DNA from: Dasyornis broadbenti
Lineage: Eukaryota > Chordata > Aves > Passeriformes > Dasyornithidae
Direction: 5' to 3'
DNA length: 64,000 bases
Assembly (NCBI GenBank): GCA_013397935.1
Contig: VZRN01001184.1
Location: 299,317-363,316, forward strand
Below, one piece after another: positions 12,161 to 25,502 of the stretch (positions are counted from its first letter, which is position 1; each line of letters opens with the position of its first letter). A program made the position numbers and the translations under genes. Below the pieces are notes generated by a model, which saw nothing but the letters and a program-made list of their open reading frames with translations, had not been told where the DNA came from and did no database searches.

Positions 12161-13903
12161 ATCTTTTGAATAAAACGTATATATTTATTTTCAGCTGTTC
12201 TATCAGCCTGTATCTTCCTCTGCAAACCCCAGCTTTCTGAAATAGCATCATCACAAATCTCTTTCTGAAGGCTGAAATCAGTCCAGTTATTTGCTTGCCA
12301 ATAGCATTTTTAAAGTGATTATTATTTCGTGACCCAAATGACTTAGAGACAAAAAATTGCTAATGCTTTTTCTATGTTCTCCTGTCACTGGGAGAAAAGC
12401 CAAGCCCAGCTGCCCTGTTTTATCCTTTCCTACACTGGATAGCACTACTCTCTGCTTGGTGAGGCGGTCTTTGCTAGTGAGCTGTAGAGCTGTAAGATAA
12501 TTCTTAGATTCTGGATACCTCTGAGATACAAAGAACTCATGATATATTTTGATGCCCACTCAGATTAATTTTGAGGTATGTCTTTGACAGCGCACAGAGC
12601 TGTATTTCTAATAACACAGAGGCACTACCAGTTATTAAATTATGATTGGAGGGAGGAAAGTTTAAATATGTTTGAAATGTTTTATTCTGTTAAATTGTTT
12701 AGCATCTTAATATATACTACAATGTATTTTTTTTTAATTAGTGATCATTAAACAAAATTATATAAATTGTGGAAAGCAGTCTCCTCTTTCTGTGGCATGG
12801 GAATCACCTCTATTGCTGGACAAGTATACTCAGGATGCTGCTTCTGTATATTTAAATGCAGAAAAGAAATAATGAGGCCATTTATGACGATAAATGTCAC
12901 ACTAAAGGCATTAAACAGCACTTCAGTTTTATGTAGAGCATAAGCTTAGTCGATAACATCACCTGTAGACACAAATTATACTCTGTGGCACCTGGGCTCT
13001 TTAGATCTAGTACAACCAATTACTCAGAAGAAGTGCACTGAGTCTTGCACACAGTTTCAAGCTTTTGAAGACTAGAGATGAACACATAAATGCACAGTTA
13101 AACCTTTCATGTTCCTTACCAGCGTACCTGTTTTGGACTATCAAGCTGCTGAAGTAAACAAAGTAATTTAAAACTGCAGAAGCAGGTTTTCAATGGGTGC
13201 AAGCTGGCCAAGCCCTTTTAATTTAGGTGCAGTTTTGGTTTGCCTGTTGCTTACATACATGAGGAATAAATCCTTAAAGTCACTTACACCAACATGGAAT
13301 CAGAAGAGATCCAACAGGTCCACAGCCTTTAGAAGAGGGAATTGCTGACAGAACTGCTGAAGAGACATTCTCATGAGGTGCCAGTAACTTCAGGAGTGAT
13401 ATGCTCAGTTTCACGGAGCCTGTCAAAGCCAATATCCTATGTTATGTCTCACTCAGCTGTCTGCCCCACTGTTTGCCTTAATTTTCTTGGTTTTTAAAAC
13501 ATTATGTATCTCTACTCTGTTCATCACAGCCTAGCATAGCTGATAAAATACATTCAGCGTCTGATTTTTTAAAAGAAGCCCTTTAGTGGAGAATCACAAG
13601 CCTTGCAGTGAACCTTAGCTTCTAGTTAAAGATAATATCTAAAGTAAAATGGCCTGCCAAAAATTCAGAAAGCATTGATTTTTTTTTTCCTTTAAAAATA
13701 TTTTTAAATTTTGAGACATGTTCCATCAAATTGAAATTATCTGATTGAACTATTTTGTGTTTTTCTGCATTTACAAGATTAGTACAGTATGAAAAATGGA
13801 AAAATATACTGAGTGAAACATTCAGGTTTTTGGATGTTAGTATGACATGTGCTGGAAACAACTGTGACATTTTTCTAAAAGGTCTGAACATGGTCTATGA
13901 CTG

Positions 13904-14528
13904 TGTCCTGGTTTAAGCTGGGACAGAATAAATTTTCTTCTTTGTAGCTGGTGCAGTGCTGCAGTTTGAATTTATGAGAATAATGCTGATAACACACTGA
14001 TATTTTAGTTAATGCTCAGCAGTGTTTACCTTAAGCCAAAGACTTTTCTGTTTCCCATGCTCTGCCAGTGAGCAGGTGTGCAAGAAGCCAGGATGGAACA
14101 GAGCCAGGACAGCTGACCCAAACTGGCCAAAGGGATATTCCATACCACAGAGCACCACGCTCAATATACAAACTGGGGCAGTTCCCCATAATGGGGCTGA
14201 TCACTGCTAGGGAATGGTTTGGGCATTGGTCAGCAGGGGGTGGTCAATTGTGTTTCACTTGTGTTTCTTGGGTTATATTCCTCTCTCTCTCCTTTTCTTT
14301 ACAATTGCTATTAATTTTGTCACTGTTATAATAATTATTATCATAATTCATTTTTTTTAAGTTTTATTTTATTTTACTTTGTTTCAATTCTTAAATTATT
14401 CTTAGCTCAACACTCAAAGGTTTTTGGTTTTTTTTTCTTTCAATTCTTCTCCCTTCTAGCAGGGCCAGGGGGAAAATGAGCAACCTGATGTGTGGTGCTT
14501 AGTTGCTGGCTGAGGTTAGACTGTGACA
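13904..14528 (+). mobile_element. Solo LTR of an avian endogenous retrovirus
   Basis: The element opens with TGTCCTGGTTTAAGCTGG and closes with GGTTAGACTGTGACA. These are the TG...CA ends of an LTR family widespread in neoavian genomes (the TguLTR5-like group, from memory). Its internal order also fits: the AGCTGGTGCAGTGCTG segment, then ATAATGCTGATAACACACTG, a GC-richer middle (14075-14240), a C/T-rich and AT-rich block (14280-14450), and GTGGTGCTTAGTTGCTGGC near the end. No gag, pol or env lies on either side, so it is a solo LTR left by recombination between the two LTRs of a provirus. The flanking 5 bases (GACTG and GTAGG) do not match, so the target duplication has decayed or the edge is off by a few bases. 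Short open frames inside it are chance. Confidence 0.88.
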
Positions 14529-17234
14529 GTAGGTGAAGGCTTGTGTTTATTTTTTTTCGTATTCTGCAAAATACTTTTACAAATATTCAACAGGCTCTCA
14601 AACTAGCAGTATTCAAGGCACAGAAATTTTTATCGTGCAAAAGGAATAAGTAGCAAATTCTAAATAATGTTGCTTCAAGTCAGATTTGTAGTGTGTTCCT
14701 CTTCTGAAAGAGTAATTATTTCAGTAATTGTTCTAAACACTGCAGCATCACTCAGATAAATCGAAATATTTTGAATAATCACCATATGATACCGGAGTAC
14801 TTTATTTTAAGACTGGTCCTGTTCCCAGTTCCTAGAATAACAATGCCTTATTGACAGATTACTTTGGATTTGTCCACACTAGGAACCAAGAATCTATAGT
14901 TACTATGATTAATTTTATACACATTTGTTGTGATTTTTCAGCCCAGCTTTTATCCCTTGCTCACATGTACTTTCCCTGTTTTGGTTACTATGGCAAAATT
15001 ACCTTACATCAGAAGTTAAAGAGAAATTCCAAGAGATTTCTGATGGAAACGGATAAATTAATTCCCTAAAAATCTTCAGCAACTCTGTAGAAATCATTTA
15101 TCTTGTTAACAGGAAGTCTAGGGTAGAACATCTTTCCATGTGTGGCCTTACAAATTTCAAAGCAATGTTCCAAGGTGCCTGAAATGGTTTCAGCAAAGCA
15201 ATAATTTCTGGTTTTCCACATCATCCACTGTAAGGAAGCCTAATAGCTCACAAAATCACTGATTCAATGTTTGCAACTCCATTCTCTTAAGTTGTCAGTT
15301 TTAATAGCGTTAGAGAAAGGCTTTTATCAGTCAGAAGGCTGCTTCTGGCCTTGGAGATGCAGATTTTGAGGTCAAACTACTATGGGGTAAGGAGGCATAA
15401 GCTTGGTAACTCAGAGCCTTCTGCACACTTAGAACTTTGCCTGTTTCATCACACCACATGTAAATATTCCTCATGTACAACCAAATTCAATGCTGCAAAC
15501 AGCTTTTCACCAATGCCTTAGATTACTTCCAAGTTAATGCTGTATTTTTTCCAGCCATAACATCCACTTTATCTCTTTCAGGTGTTAAAAAAACACAAAC
15601 AGTGCCTGTTCTCTTGCCTATTTAATCAAAGCAGTTTTTCTTTCTTTTCTTACAAATCTGGCTAAATTAACTGAAATGACCTGCAAGGTTGTTGCTATCT
15701 CCAGACTGGATCAGAGAATGCCGGCATTGCACTACAATCTACCTTAATCCCATTACAGCCATGTCACTCCTAGGCCTTCATTGTGATTAGACAATTAGAT
15801 ACCAATGGCTTTCTAATGGATTTATTACAAGGCATTAGCTCATGAAAATTCTGCAGTGTTAGCTGCTTGCCTTTTTGTTATAATGAGAAATGAAACACTG
15901 TCCCGGGAATCTGTTAATTTAATAGCTTCCATAACAATGTTAGGAGTGGTAGTGGAAGAAATTAAACATGATTTGCTGCTGAGGCTAGCCTGCTCCGTGA
16001 GTTAGCCTTGTGGCTCTTTGCAGAAGCATTTTAGCTATTACATAAGCACAGGTGACAGACCAAACTTTAAAACAGATGCATTTGTTTTGTATCCCCAAGA
16101 AATATGAGTGGCTGAATGTTGTTGCAATACCTGAAGAATTAGACAATAGTTTAGAGGGATAGAAATAAACGGGAGGTGTTTTGTTACGGCCTCTGAAAGC
16201 ACTAGCTAGAGTCTAACTGACCAGGAGGAGATAAGGATTGGTGGTATCTTACATCTGTGTGCAAGTCACTCCTATTTGGTCACAACAGTCACACTGGCAA
16301 AGTAACGCCCAGGGTGGTGTGAACTGTCCTTTGCACTTTCATTGGTTCGAGTTTGAACGTCTCACATCTTGTGTGTAAGACACCAGAGCACTCCAGCAAC
16401 TACCTTAAACAATCAGTCAGGCAGTTGATTAATTACTTGTAAAATATTTACTTTAAAAAACCCTAATTATGGCCTTGATTGCCATGATGTGTTTTCAGGG
16501 AACAAATAGGCTGAGTAGATAGTGGGTAAAATCTTCCAAATGTGGTAATGGCTGTTCACTGGCCTTTTTCTTATGAGACTGGTGGGCAGATGTATATCAC
16601 AGTAGAACCAGTACTCATTTTTCACTCTTGTTGGCAGATGGAGAAGAGCCAAAGACTGAGTACGCCTCTGAGATTTTATTACCTAATATTTCCTCTTGCC
16701 TGATCCCTGTCAGGCAGCTGTGAGATTCCCTGGATGGCTGATATGTGTGAGCTTGAATGGCTGTGGTCATGACCACAGATGTTTTGTGCATAAAGGCTTT
16801 CATACTCTAATCCTGTCTCTTGAGTGTTCTTCACGGGTATTTAAAAGAAAAAGGATGATTTAATGTATATTAACATCTGAACCTAATTAGCTAAGCTAAT
16901 GAGAAAGGTAAACTAACAAGATGCTCAAGAATTCATCCCTTATCTGAATCTACAAAGTTCTGAGATTTGATGAAACATTAGGATTTCCCCATGATTTAAA
17001 AGTGACTGCTAACTAGGCAGGCTGTTTGGAACTGAGGCATACTGACTCAAAGTGCTGGATCTTTGTGCTGTTTTGCAGATACATACACCTTGCTGTTTAA
17101 TTTTCTGCAAGGATTTTGCCAGCATCCACTGCATTAAGAAATGGACTTCTCTGGTTCCCCATGTCTGTTACACAATTTACAATTTCTAGGAAATTGTACC
17201 ACTCCAAGAAGGAGCTAACAATATTTTTTCCTTC

Positions 17235-17250
17235 TTTTTTTTTTTTTTTT
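17235..17250. repeat. Poly-T tract (16 T)
   Basis: Uninterrupted T run following a CTTC-rich stretch. Confidence 0.85.
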
Positions 17251-18249
17251 AAAGTCTTTTCATCTCCAGCACACAAATTCCAGTAGACAACATCCCAACT
17301 CTTTGTTTTGATAATACAGAAATATTATAATATCAACAATTCAGATAAAATCAGATTAAAAAATGTAATGTGTGTATACATATATTAGTGTATAAACACA
17401 ACATCTTAAAATTAATATTAACATTTAATCTAAATGTCAAATAAAATGAAATAGGGTGATATATTTGAATTGAAATATTTTGGCATTATCAGACTGAAAC
17501 AAGAAAGATGAAATGATTCATTTTGACACCTTCCTGTGGAAAATTTCTTCACAATTGAAATGTTCATGTAGAACAACTCAATTTCAACAAAACTGAATTT
17601 TTGGAGTAGTACAGTGTTCTGCTGAAACATTTTTGAGCAGCTGTAGGTGAAGCCTGCTTGTGTGTCTGTCTGTTTGTAAACTTATCTTGCAGCGAGATGA
17701 AGGCTACCAGGCATGTTAAATCCACCATTCACTTAGGAAGCTCTTCATGAATTATGCAACTTCCTCTGAAGCCAGAGTCACACTGTGACAAGATGGGGTC
17801 AAACCACAGCATGAAATATTTTTAGATGTGTCCTCCACTAACAAGACTCCCACACAGAACTAGCACAAATATCCCTCCACCTAGAATGATATCAGTATTA
17901 GGAATTTTTCTTCCAGGAGGTATTTGGGCATCAAATGTGCCTGACCATATCATCCAAATGCAGAATTTGAGAGTTATGGCATTTCCTTACAGCTTTCCTA
18001 GAGCACTTAACTAGTAAAACAAAACATGAAAGACTTGTGTTTCATGATTTATTGCCAACTTATTATCTTAATATGGATGATCGTTAGTGGTCTTAATGTG
18101 GGCACTTAGTTTACATTGTAACAAAAAAAGATAACATTTTCCATTTATAAACCCACCAAGATACGAAAGACATTGCAGGGATGCCTTTATGTCCTAAGCC
18201 AGGCAAAAATCACACCTGTAAGCTACAAAAGCAAGCATAAACAGTGCAT

Positions 18250-18560
18250 GTGGATCAAATAACTAAAGCCCTGCCCATGTTAAGGATGGCCAACCCTAGC
18301 AGCAGGAGAAGCCACAGCCCAGGTATGGTTTGGCACCACCGTTCATCACCCAATGGCACCAGGGAGGCTGCTGGGATGGGACACGCACAAGAACGGCCAA
18401 GAGGCAGTGCAGGGCATGAGGCTGTGGTCCTGAGTGTGACCCCTGGTGGGTCTGCAAGGCAGGGAACGTTCACTACCTGGGGAAGAGGGATGCTGGAGGG
18501 CTGCTGGGGCTACAGGCTGCCCTTCAGAGGGGCTGTGTGGGTGTGCATGGGTACATGTGT
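18250..18560. other. GC-richer patch with overlapping open frames, origin unknown
   Basis: This island is clearly richer in G and C than its surroundings and is open on the plus strand (18244-18669, 141 codons) and partly on the minus strand (18255-18473). The translations are rich in residues favoured by GC content and show no domain, signal peptide or repeat. I read it as a composition effect, or as an unrecognised old repeat, rather than a gene. An exon of a lineage-specific lncRNA cannot be excluded. Confidence 0.4.
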
Positions 18561-20124
18561 GTTGGTGATTTCACCTAGGATGAGCTGGAGATGGGCTTTA
18601 GAAACTCATAAGTGTTTGTTAATAGTTTGCAATGTCTGGCACTGTGGTTTATCTGCGGAATTACATTGATCCTGAATGTGCAGTGTACTGATTGCTTGTT
18701 AAGTACGTGCCATTAATAATTCAAAAAACTGCTTTGGTTTAAATTACATGAGCAGTTTCTGCCTGTGACAGATATAAATTGGATAGTTTGAATCTAGGCA
18801 GCAGCTTTGAGACACAGTTTAAAATTTCCTGTACTTTCATTTATCCTCAAAACCACCAATGATTGATACAACTTTTCAATTTAACTATATTACTATGTGG
18901 CTGTATTGTTGAACACTTTATTCCTTGACGAAAGCTCAAGAGTTATGTTCTGCAGCTTATACGTGTTGTTTCCATACCAATTAAAATCTTAAAATTGTGA
19001 CTTAAAATAATGTTTTATTTATAATGGATTATGAGAGAAACCAAGCCTTCCTTTTGATGAACAGTGAATTTTAATATACTGGTATTTTTCCTGACTTAGG
19101 AATTTTTAATTTTTATTCCATAAATTTATTCTCTGCGTCCATTATAAAAGTTTTTGTTGATACAACATTAAAATAAAATGTTAGAAAAAAGACAAAAATA
19201 AAAAAGATTTTTTAAAAAAAGTCTTCTTTTACTAATCAAGTTTTATTTTTCTAAATAAAGGTAAGTCTTAACATACAGCTTCCTTTTGTTATTTTTATAC
19301 CTTGACAGGGATTATCGAATAATCTCGTAGTAAGATTTAATATTTGTACATTGCAGCTGACATAGCAAGACATGAAGTTCGCATGGATGGTATAAAATTC
19401 AGGGATTAATTTAATTTTTTTACTTTAATTTCTTGTTTTGAAGATGAAAAAGCTCCAAATGAAAGCAAGACAATATCAGTTTATTGTTATGGCATTTTAT
19501 GGTCAAATAAATGCCCTCTGGCTTTCCACACTAATCACCAACAACTGTCAACATCAAAAAATAATGTCACAATGAGGGTGAATCAAGTCTTATGAATAAA
19601 TAATGAAATCTATTTTCATTTTAAATTCAGTGTCACTATAAAACAGGGACGACAACAACAACAAAACCCAGCAGCAATTTCTCTAAAGAGTAATAATAAA
19701 AATAAAAAATATTTAGATTCCGAAGGGAAGAAAGCACATCAGGAAGTACTCAGCAGGACTTGTAAAAGATGAATAGATGGGAATTTAGAATTATTCTGTG
19801 CACTAACAAAGCAGTAAGTGATTATAGCAGTAGTGATTATATATGTTTTCACAGAGACACACAAGTAAAATGCCAGCTAGACTGAGTCAGCAATGGCACT
19901 TACTCTTCCTTGAATGTTTATAACAAACAGTACGAATCTTTATAATGGTGTAGAAATAAGGGGCTGCATGATGTTGATATACTGCAAGTTGAAAATGTAT
20001 TTGTAAAGGCTGCTGATGAACTTCCAAATACTTTTTCCCATGGACAAAAACAGAAACAAGGAGCTGCAGGTAGAAAAGACATAACTGGGGAAAAAGAAAT
20101 TCTTCTGGGGACTGGAAATACTGC

Positions 20125-20149
20125 TTTTTTTTTTTTTTTTTTTTTTTTT
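20125..20149. repeat. Poly-T tract (25 T)
   Basis: Uninterrupted T run. It makes the lysine runs seen in minus-strand translations here, which are not evidence of a protein. Confidence 0.9.
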
Positions 20150-22888
20150 CATTCGTCTTGGCATCAGCCAGAGTCATACAGTATAAATGTTTCCACTGCT
20201 TTTGAGCACCTACAATACAGATCTATCACCCTACCAACCAGTAAAGTAAACAAACCTTTTTTTGGAAAGCCATGGAAATGAATATGAAGTACAGACTTCA
20301 GTTGTGTCTACAGCTGTTTGATGCCTGTTCATATTAATTGAAGTATTGTATTTCTATAATGGCAGAGAAAGACATTTTTGCTGAGATAGACTGGAACTCC
20401 TAAGAAAAATACAGTAAGCACAGCTCTGGATGGTTTGGAAAGCTTTTCAGTTCTAAATCATAAAACAATTAGAAAATCTCAATACTAAATCAGAAAGCAA
20501 TGTGAAAGAAAAGTTTTTTTAAGTTCTTGAAACTGATAATTTCAATAGTATTATTTTTACTTTTATTTACTCAGAAAGTTGCATCTTTCTGAGCTGCAAC
20601 TGGTTCATATGAATGTTTCATATCAGAATATGCCTGTGAATTTGAAAACTGTCTTCCAGTCCATTCTTTAAAATAGGACTTTTATGGAATCCACCTCTTT
20701 TCATGGAAACCTCCTGATTTTGGTGAATTGGCTTAACACTGCAAAAATGCAGAATTTGTTTACAGCAGTCATGATCATGTTCTTCTGAATATACATACAC
20801 TGCAAAGGTATGGATCAACTGTCTTCCAGATTACATGGTAATTATCAAGGTCTTTTGGGATAAAATATTAACAATTAGTCCTCAGGATAACTTTTTTGAT
20901 TTAGCAGAGGGATAAACTACCTGAGCGAGAGTTTAGGACCTGAGTCTTTGCATAGGGAGATGGGAGGTTCAAACTAGGATGCCAGCACATGGCTTTATTT
21001 GGTAAGAAATTGATGTGGGTATATAGAAAGAAGGTGAAAGAAGAATAAATAAGGAATATGAGGGCTTGATATAAACAAATAAAAGACAGATTTTATTAAA
21101 TTATGATAAATATTTTTTGCTTTATTTTTTATTTTCTGGAAAATTTAAACATTTACAAATGTGTATTAAACCCCAGAAATATATTAGTTTTTCTCCTAAT
21201 GATATTGGCATTTGATATTAAATACTAAAAGACTTCGTTTTAAATTGCTTCAGTGCAGATAAGTACCTTAAAAGATAATTTCCAAAGATGGAAGAAAAAG
21301 CCTTTGATGAGGTACCTCTGGGGAGTCCCAAATTTCATGGAAAAGGGATTAGGTTCCAAATATGTAGGAACAGCTCCAGCTGCTAGCAACAATGGTTAAA
21401 AAAACACACAGTCCCAGATAGATATCCTTGCATTTAGAGTACAACAGTGAGAAAAGCAAACCAATGCCTTAGTGTATAGTTTTCTGTGAAATGCTATCAA
21501 ATTTCCTAATGAAATTTTTGCATTATGTATTACAAGAAAGCTTGAATCCTTAAAAGACAAGTGTATTAAAAAAGAAAGAAAAAAATATGATTTAATGCAG
21601 GGCTAAAAGTCAATAATATCTTACAATGACATCAGGTATGAAGGTAAAGGAAACATTATGTAATATAACTTTGGGAATGGTTTAAACCTCAGGGATTTTT
21701 TGAAATGTTAATAAGTGGACGAAGGAACTGATATCAATTAATGGGATAATAGTGCAAAACAATTTGCTTCTGTTTTGGTATTGGCAACATTGCACCACTA
21801 AGAACTGAAGAAATGGCATCTAAAAAACATCCCAAAGATGAGATGTGAACCTTCTCAAAAGAAGATAATGAATGCATGGTATTCTGATACAGCAGCTTTG
21901 ATTCAGTGTATGTACTCCTACATATTCTCACAGCAAATTACATGTTTCTTTTAAGACACTGAAAGGGGTTGTTTAGTGCTTGAACACTGATAAGTTTCTA
22001 ATATCTGCTATAGTAACCCTTAAAATGGTGTCTTGTTATTGTAATGGAGACTGAAGACATACGTGAAGGAAGCCCAAGAAAATTCCAAGCTAAGAAATTC
22101 TGTGAAATATAGGAGAACTCAACTAAAATACAGCCCTTTTATCCAAACCACAGTGACAGCAAGAGAAGGGAGAACAGAGGCAACCTAGAAAAACAGCCTG
22201 AAGGCAGTAAATAAAGAATATGTTAATTAATTTTAAAATAATACAGTCTATTTTATTTATTTTACTTTTAAAAAGCTGTGTTAGATACTAATGATAAAAG
22301 AAAAAGGCAATTTGTTGAGTAGCAAGGTTTAGTGGGGTTATCTTGCACCTGGAAAGCTGCTCTAACTCAGCTGTATGAGATTTATTCCGGTCACTGGCAG
22401 GGTTCAATACAATTATGGAAGTTTTTATAGACTTAAACGGTTCTTGTTATTAAATTCTCATCATTGAATCATTCCTGGTCTGGGTTTTAATGAATTTTAA
22501 AAAATCAGGTAGAATATTTATTGCAAAATTATGAAATGGTGAACACATCACACTTGTTTTCTATGTTCGTATGAAATCATCAAGCATGGTTTAGACAATG
22601 AGGCTTTGATTACTTAGAAGCTACTTTTGAACAATATTCTATTCTTCTGTATTTTAACCTGATACCCTATTTATAATAAACAGTGTTGATCAGAATAAAA
22701 ATAAAATATATTGTCAAAATTCTGTTTTGAATCATGGCAGAGTCGTGATCAAGGCAGAGCAGCTATGGTCTTACGTCATAAAAAACGAGATGAGTCCTGC
22801 CTTATAAATCTTCAGCATCTGCTTCTAAGACTGTGCATACAGAGCCTTTGTTAGTACTGGTCACTGTCACTGCCAAATTTGTAAACCA

Positions 22889-23017
22889 ACCTTCCTTCCC
22901 TCCCTCCTTCCCCCTTCCTTCACTCCTCCCTCCTTCCTCCCTCTGTCCGTCCTCTGTTCCCCCTTTACCCATCCCTCCTTCTTTCCTTTCTTACTTACTG
23001 TTCCCCTTCCCTTCCCC
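22889..23017. repeat. Polypyrimidine / (CCTT)n-like low-complexity region
   Basis: About 130 bases of mostly C and T on the plus strand, built from CTTCC, CCCTCC and CCTT words with scattered purines. The opposite strand is purine-rich. It could adopt a triplex-type structure. Both strands look open to translation only because of the composition. Confidence 0.88.
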
Positions 23018-24267
23018 AGTTTTTTGTTGCTCCACACCTTTAGATAATACACCTAGAAAGTTCCTGAGTTATTCCACATTGAAACAATAATGACAAGGTC
23101 ATTTCGTATTTCATTCTCTGCAGCACTACATATCTGTGCCTGTAGTGCTTTTTTCTAAACTCATAGTAGTATCTAACCTCCACAGTAGTCCTTCACAGTT
23201 AGCTTCCAGACACGTTTTAATAAAAATAAAAGTATTTAATATTACTACTAATAAATGTTATTATTTATATTATATAGTTTATATTTCTATATTTACTGTA
23301 TTTTTATATTTATATACTATAATCACAGTAATTTCAACATTTCTTAGATTTTTCTACCACTATCATGCTATGGTAAAATCCACCATGTTTAGCAACAATT
23401 TAGCTTGATGCAGTGTTCCCAATTAATTATCTTGAGAAACACAAACCTAAAATGTAGCCCAGAAGTGTGTCTCTTCATGGATTAACAACACTGCCAGTTT
23501 TACCATTATGGATCGCTTAAATAAAATTAAGATCACTTAAAATTTTTGTGGAATGTCACATATTAAAACCCTGGATTTTTCATATATATCTTGTCTGATT
23601 GATGACCTTGTGCCTTCAAGTGCCCTAATACCGTAGAAATGTTTCCAAAATGATCAGCATCAGACTTATTTTCTACTGAAAAAGGTATTTTCAATGAGAA
23701 ACTTGGTAGCTGAATGAGATGCATGTCTCCATATTGCTAACGTTTGGAGAGATCTTTCATGGAGTAATCCATAGGAGATGACAAATACTAAAGACAGTGA
23801 CTAATATTAAAACTAGCTCTTCCTGCTTCTTCTTATGGTAATATTTGCAGTTCAGTGCCACTTCTTCTTCAGTTTTTTCTCCTTTTCAACAGGCATTCTT
23901 CATCTTCTTAAGTGTTTATGTTAAAAATCTCATAATGTACAATCACTTCAGTCTAGCAATTATCAAACTACAAAATGTTGCTTTACAGCAAACAGTACAT
24001 AGATGATTAATATCTCTTATATTGTTCATTTGTTACTATGGAAATACTGTTCCTCTATGGAGCTATTAGTAAACACTGTATTAGTGATGCAGCCAATGAC
24101 ACAGAAAGCCTTGGCAAGCACAGTGGTATAATTAAGATGTATATTGTTAGAGATCTGCAGTTTCAGCATAAATACATAGAAATGTATTTCTTTTCCTTGC
24201 CTTTGTATGTTAAAAATATCCAGTTCAAGCGCAGCCTATTTGGACATAAACTTTACACGTCAGTCAT

Positions 24268-24302
24268 TAAAATACCTTATAAAAATACCTTGTAAAAATA
24301 CA
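24268..24302. repeat. Short tandem repeat, about 13-bp unit
   Basis: Two near-identical copies of an AAAATACCTTRT-type unit are followed by a third partial copy (AAAAATAC). Confidence 0.7.
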
Positions 24303-25502
24303 TTCTAAATCAAAAGAGATGTTGGGGAAAAAATAGGAAACTTTACCATTTTTGTTATCCATTTAAGTAGAAGTGTATCTTCTTTACTAGATATACTTGT
24401 GGATTTTGTTTTATTTGTTCCCAGAGTTAATGTTCTTCTGCCTTCATGAGATATAGAAAAGCTTTCCTGTATTTGTCATCAAGATTTCTTTTCCTTGTAT
24501 ATAACCACATGGTTAGGAGTGAAAGAGAAGACTTTAAGGTTCCTCTAAGTTTTCACTGTGAGCACATTTGTAATTTTCTAATGTCTGAATTTTCTATGCC
24601 TAATGTTCTGAGCAGTCAAATTATTTTTCCTCTCTGGAAACTGTTAGTGTCAAGTGAAAATATTTTCAGTGTAAAAGTAATTTTTAGCTCTAGTTTCCAA
24701 AGTATTTTATGGTGTGGTACCTCCTTATTTGCTCATTCACATGCTGGGAGACCAAAGTTTACCCTACTCTTCTAGCTTCAGTCCAGCATGGTTGTCCAGT
24801 ACCTATCTACATATATTTTTCCAGAACATGTGATGTTCACTGTCATGAACATTATGAAAGCTACTTCATTGCTCTGATTTAATTCTCCTACAGGCCACTT
24901 TTGCAGAGATGATGCAAAGAAAACTCGGTATACATTATGGTATTGGCAGGAGTGATTACTGCTTATCATGGTCTTCTGAACATCTCATGTTTTTCTCTGC
25001 GTCACGTTACCTCTTGCTCCTTTTTCAAATGTGTCTGCAAAGCACCGCCATCTTAAGTACATTAAGAAACCTGGCTGGGACTAAACGGGGATCAGCATGG
25101 GGACTTTATCCCCATAAATGTATCAGCTCACCAAATGCTTACCATTTGTTTCATTTTTCTGGTTTGTTTTATGTTTTCTGGCTTAGAGAATTCATGAATT
25201 GTGACTGGCTCTATAAACAATATCAATAGCAATACTGATAATATATAGTGAAAAACTGATATGCATTTTAGAGAGACAAAGTTCCATTTTCTTCTCTAAT
25301 TACAAAAATACTAGGATTCTAAATAATGGCATTTCTATTTATAATCAAACATTTTCTTTATTAAGAATTAAAATAGAGGATAAATTATTTGAAGATATAA
25401 CTTTATTGTGTCATGTGCCATTATGTATGTGGCTAGACTGGGGTCTGGTCACAGGGAAAATAAACAGAAGTTTTGTAGGCTTTGGAAACAAGATCTGTAT
25501 TC

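Larger units (their letters stand above)
6801..13903. other. AT-rich non-coding DNA with several T tracts, no gene recognised
   Basis: No exon or RNA gene is recognised. The stretch contains four T or T/G-rich tracts, a polypyrimidine patch at 12108-12160, and an interrupted C/A-rich patch at 10688-10760. Frames that look open at 7805-8145 and 10574-10885 resemble no family. The second is open mainly because it crosses low-complexity A and C runs. Confidence 0.55.
14529..25502. other. AT-rich non-coding DNA, no gene recognised
   Basis: I recognise no exon, RNA gene or mobile element body in this stretch. It holds T tracts at 17235-17250 and 20125-20149, A/T-rich low complexity near 19160-19215, a GC-richer patch at 18250-18560, and a polypyrimidine region at 22889-23017. 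A short tandem of 13-bp units (AAAATACCTT...) lies at 24268-24302. A possible conserved non-coding block at 15690-15990 is noted among the findings. The open frames at 24446-24775 and 24909-25229 resemble nothing known to me. Confidence 0.55.

Noticed and set aside
14022..14331. Two overlapping plus-strand frames as small genes
   Set aside because: They fall within the solo LTR and are not related to any retroviral or host protein.
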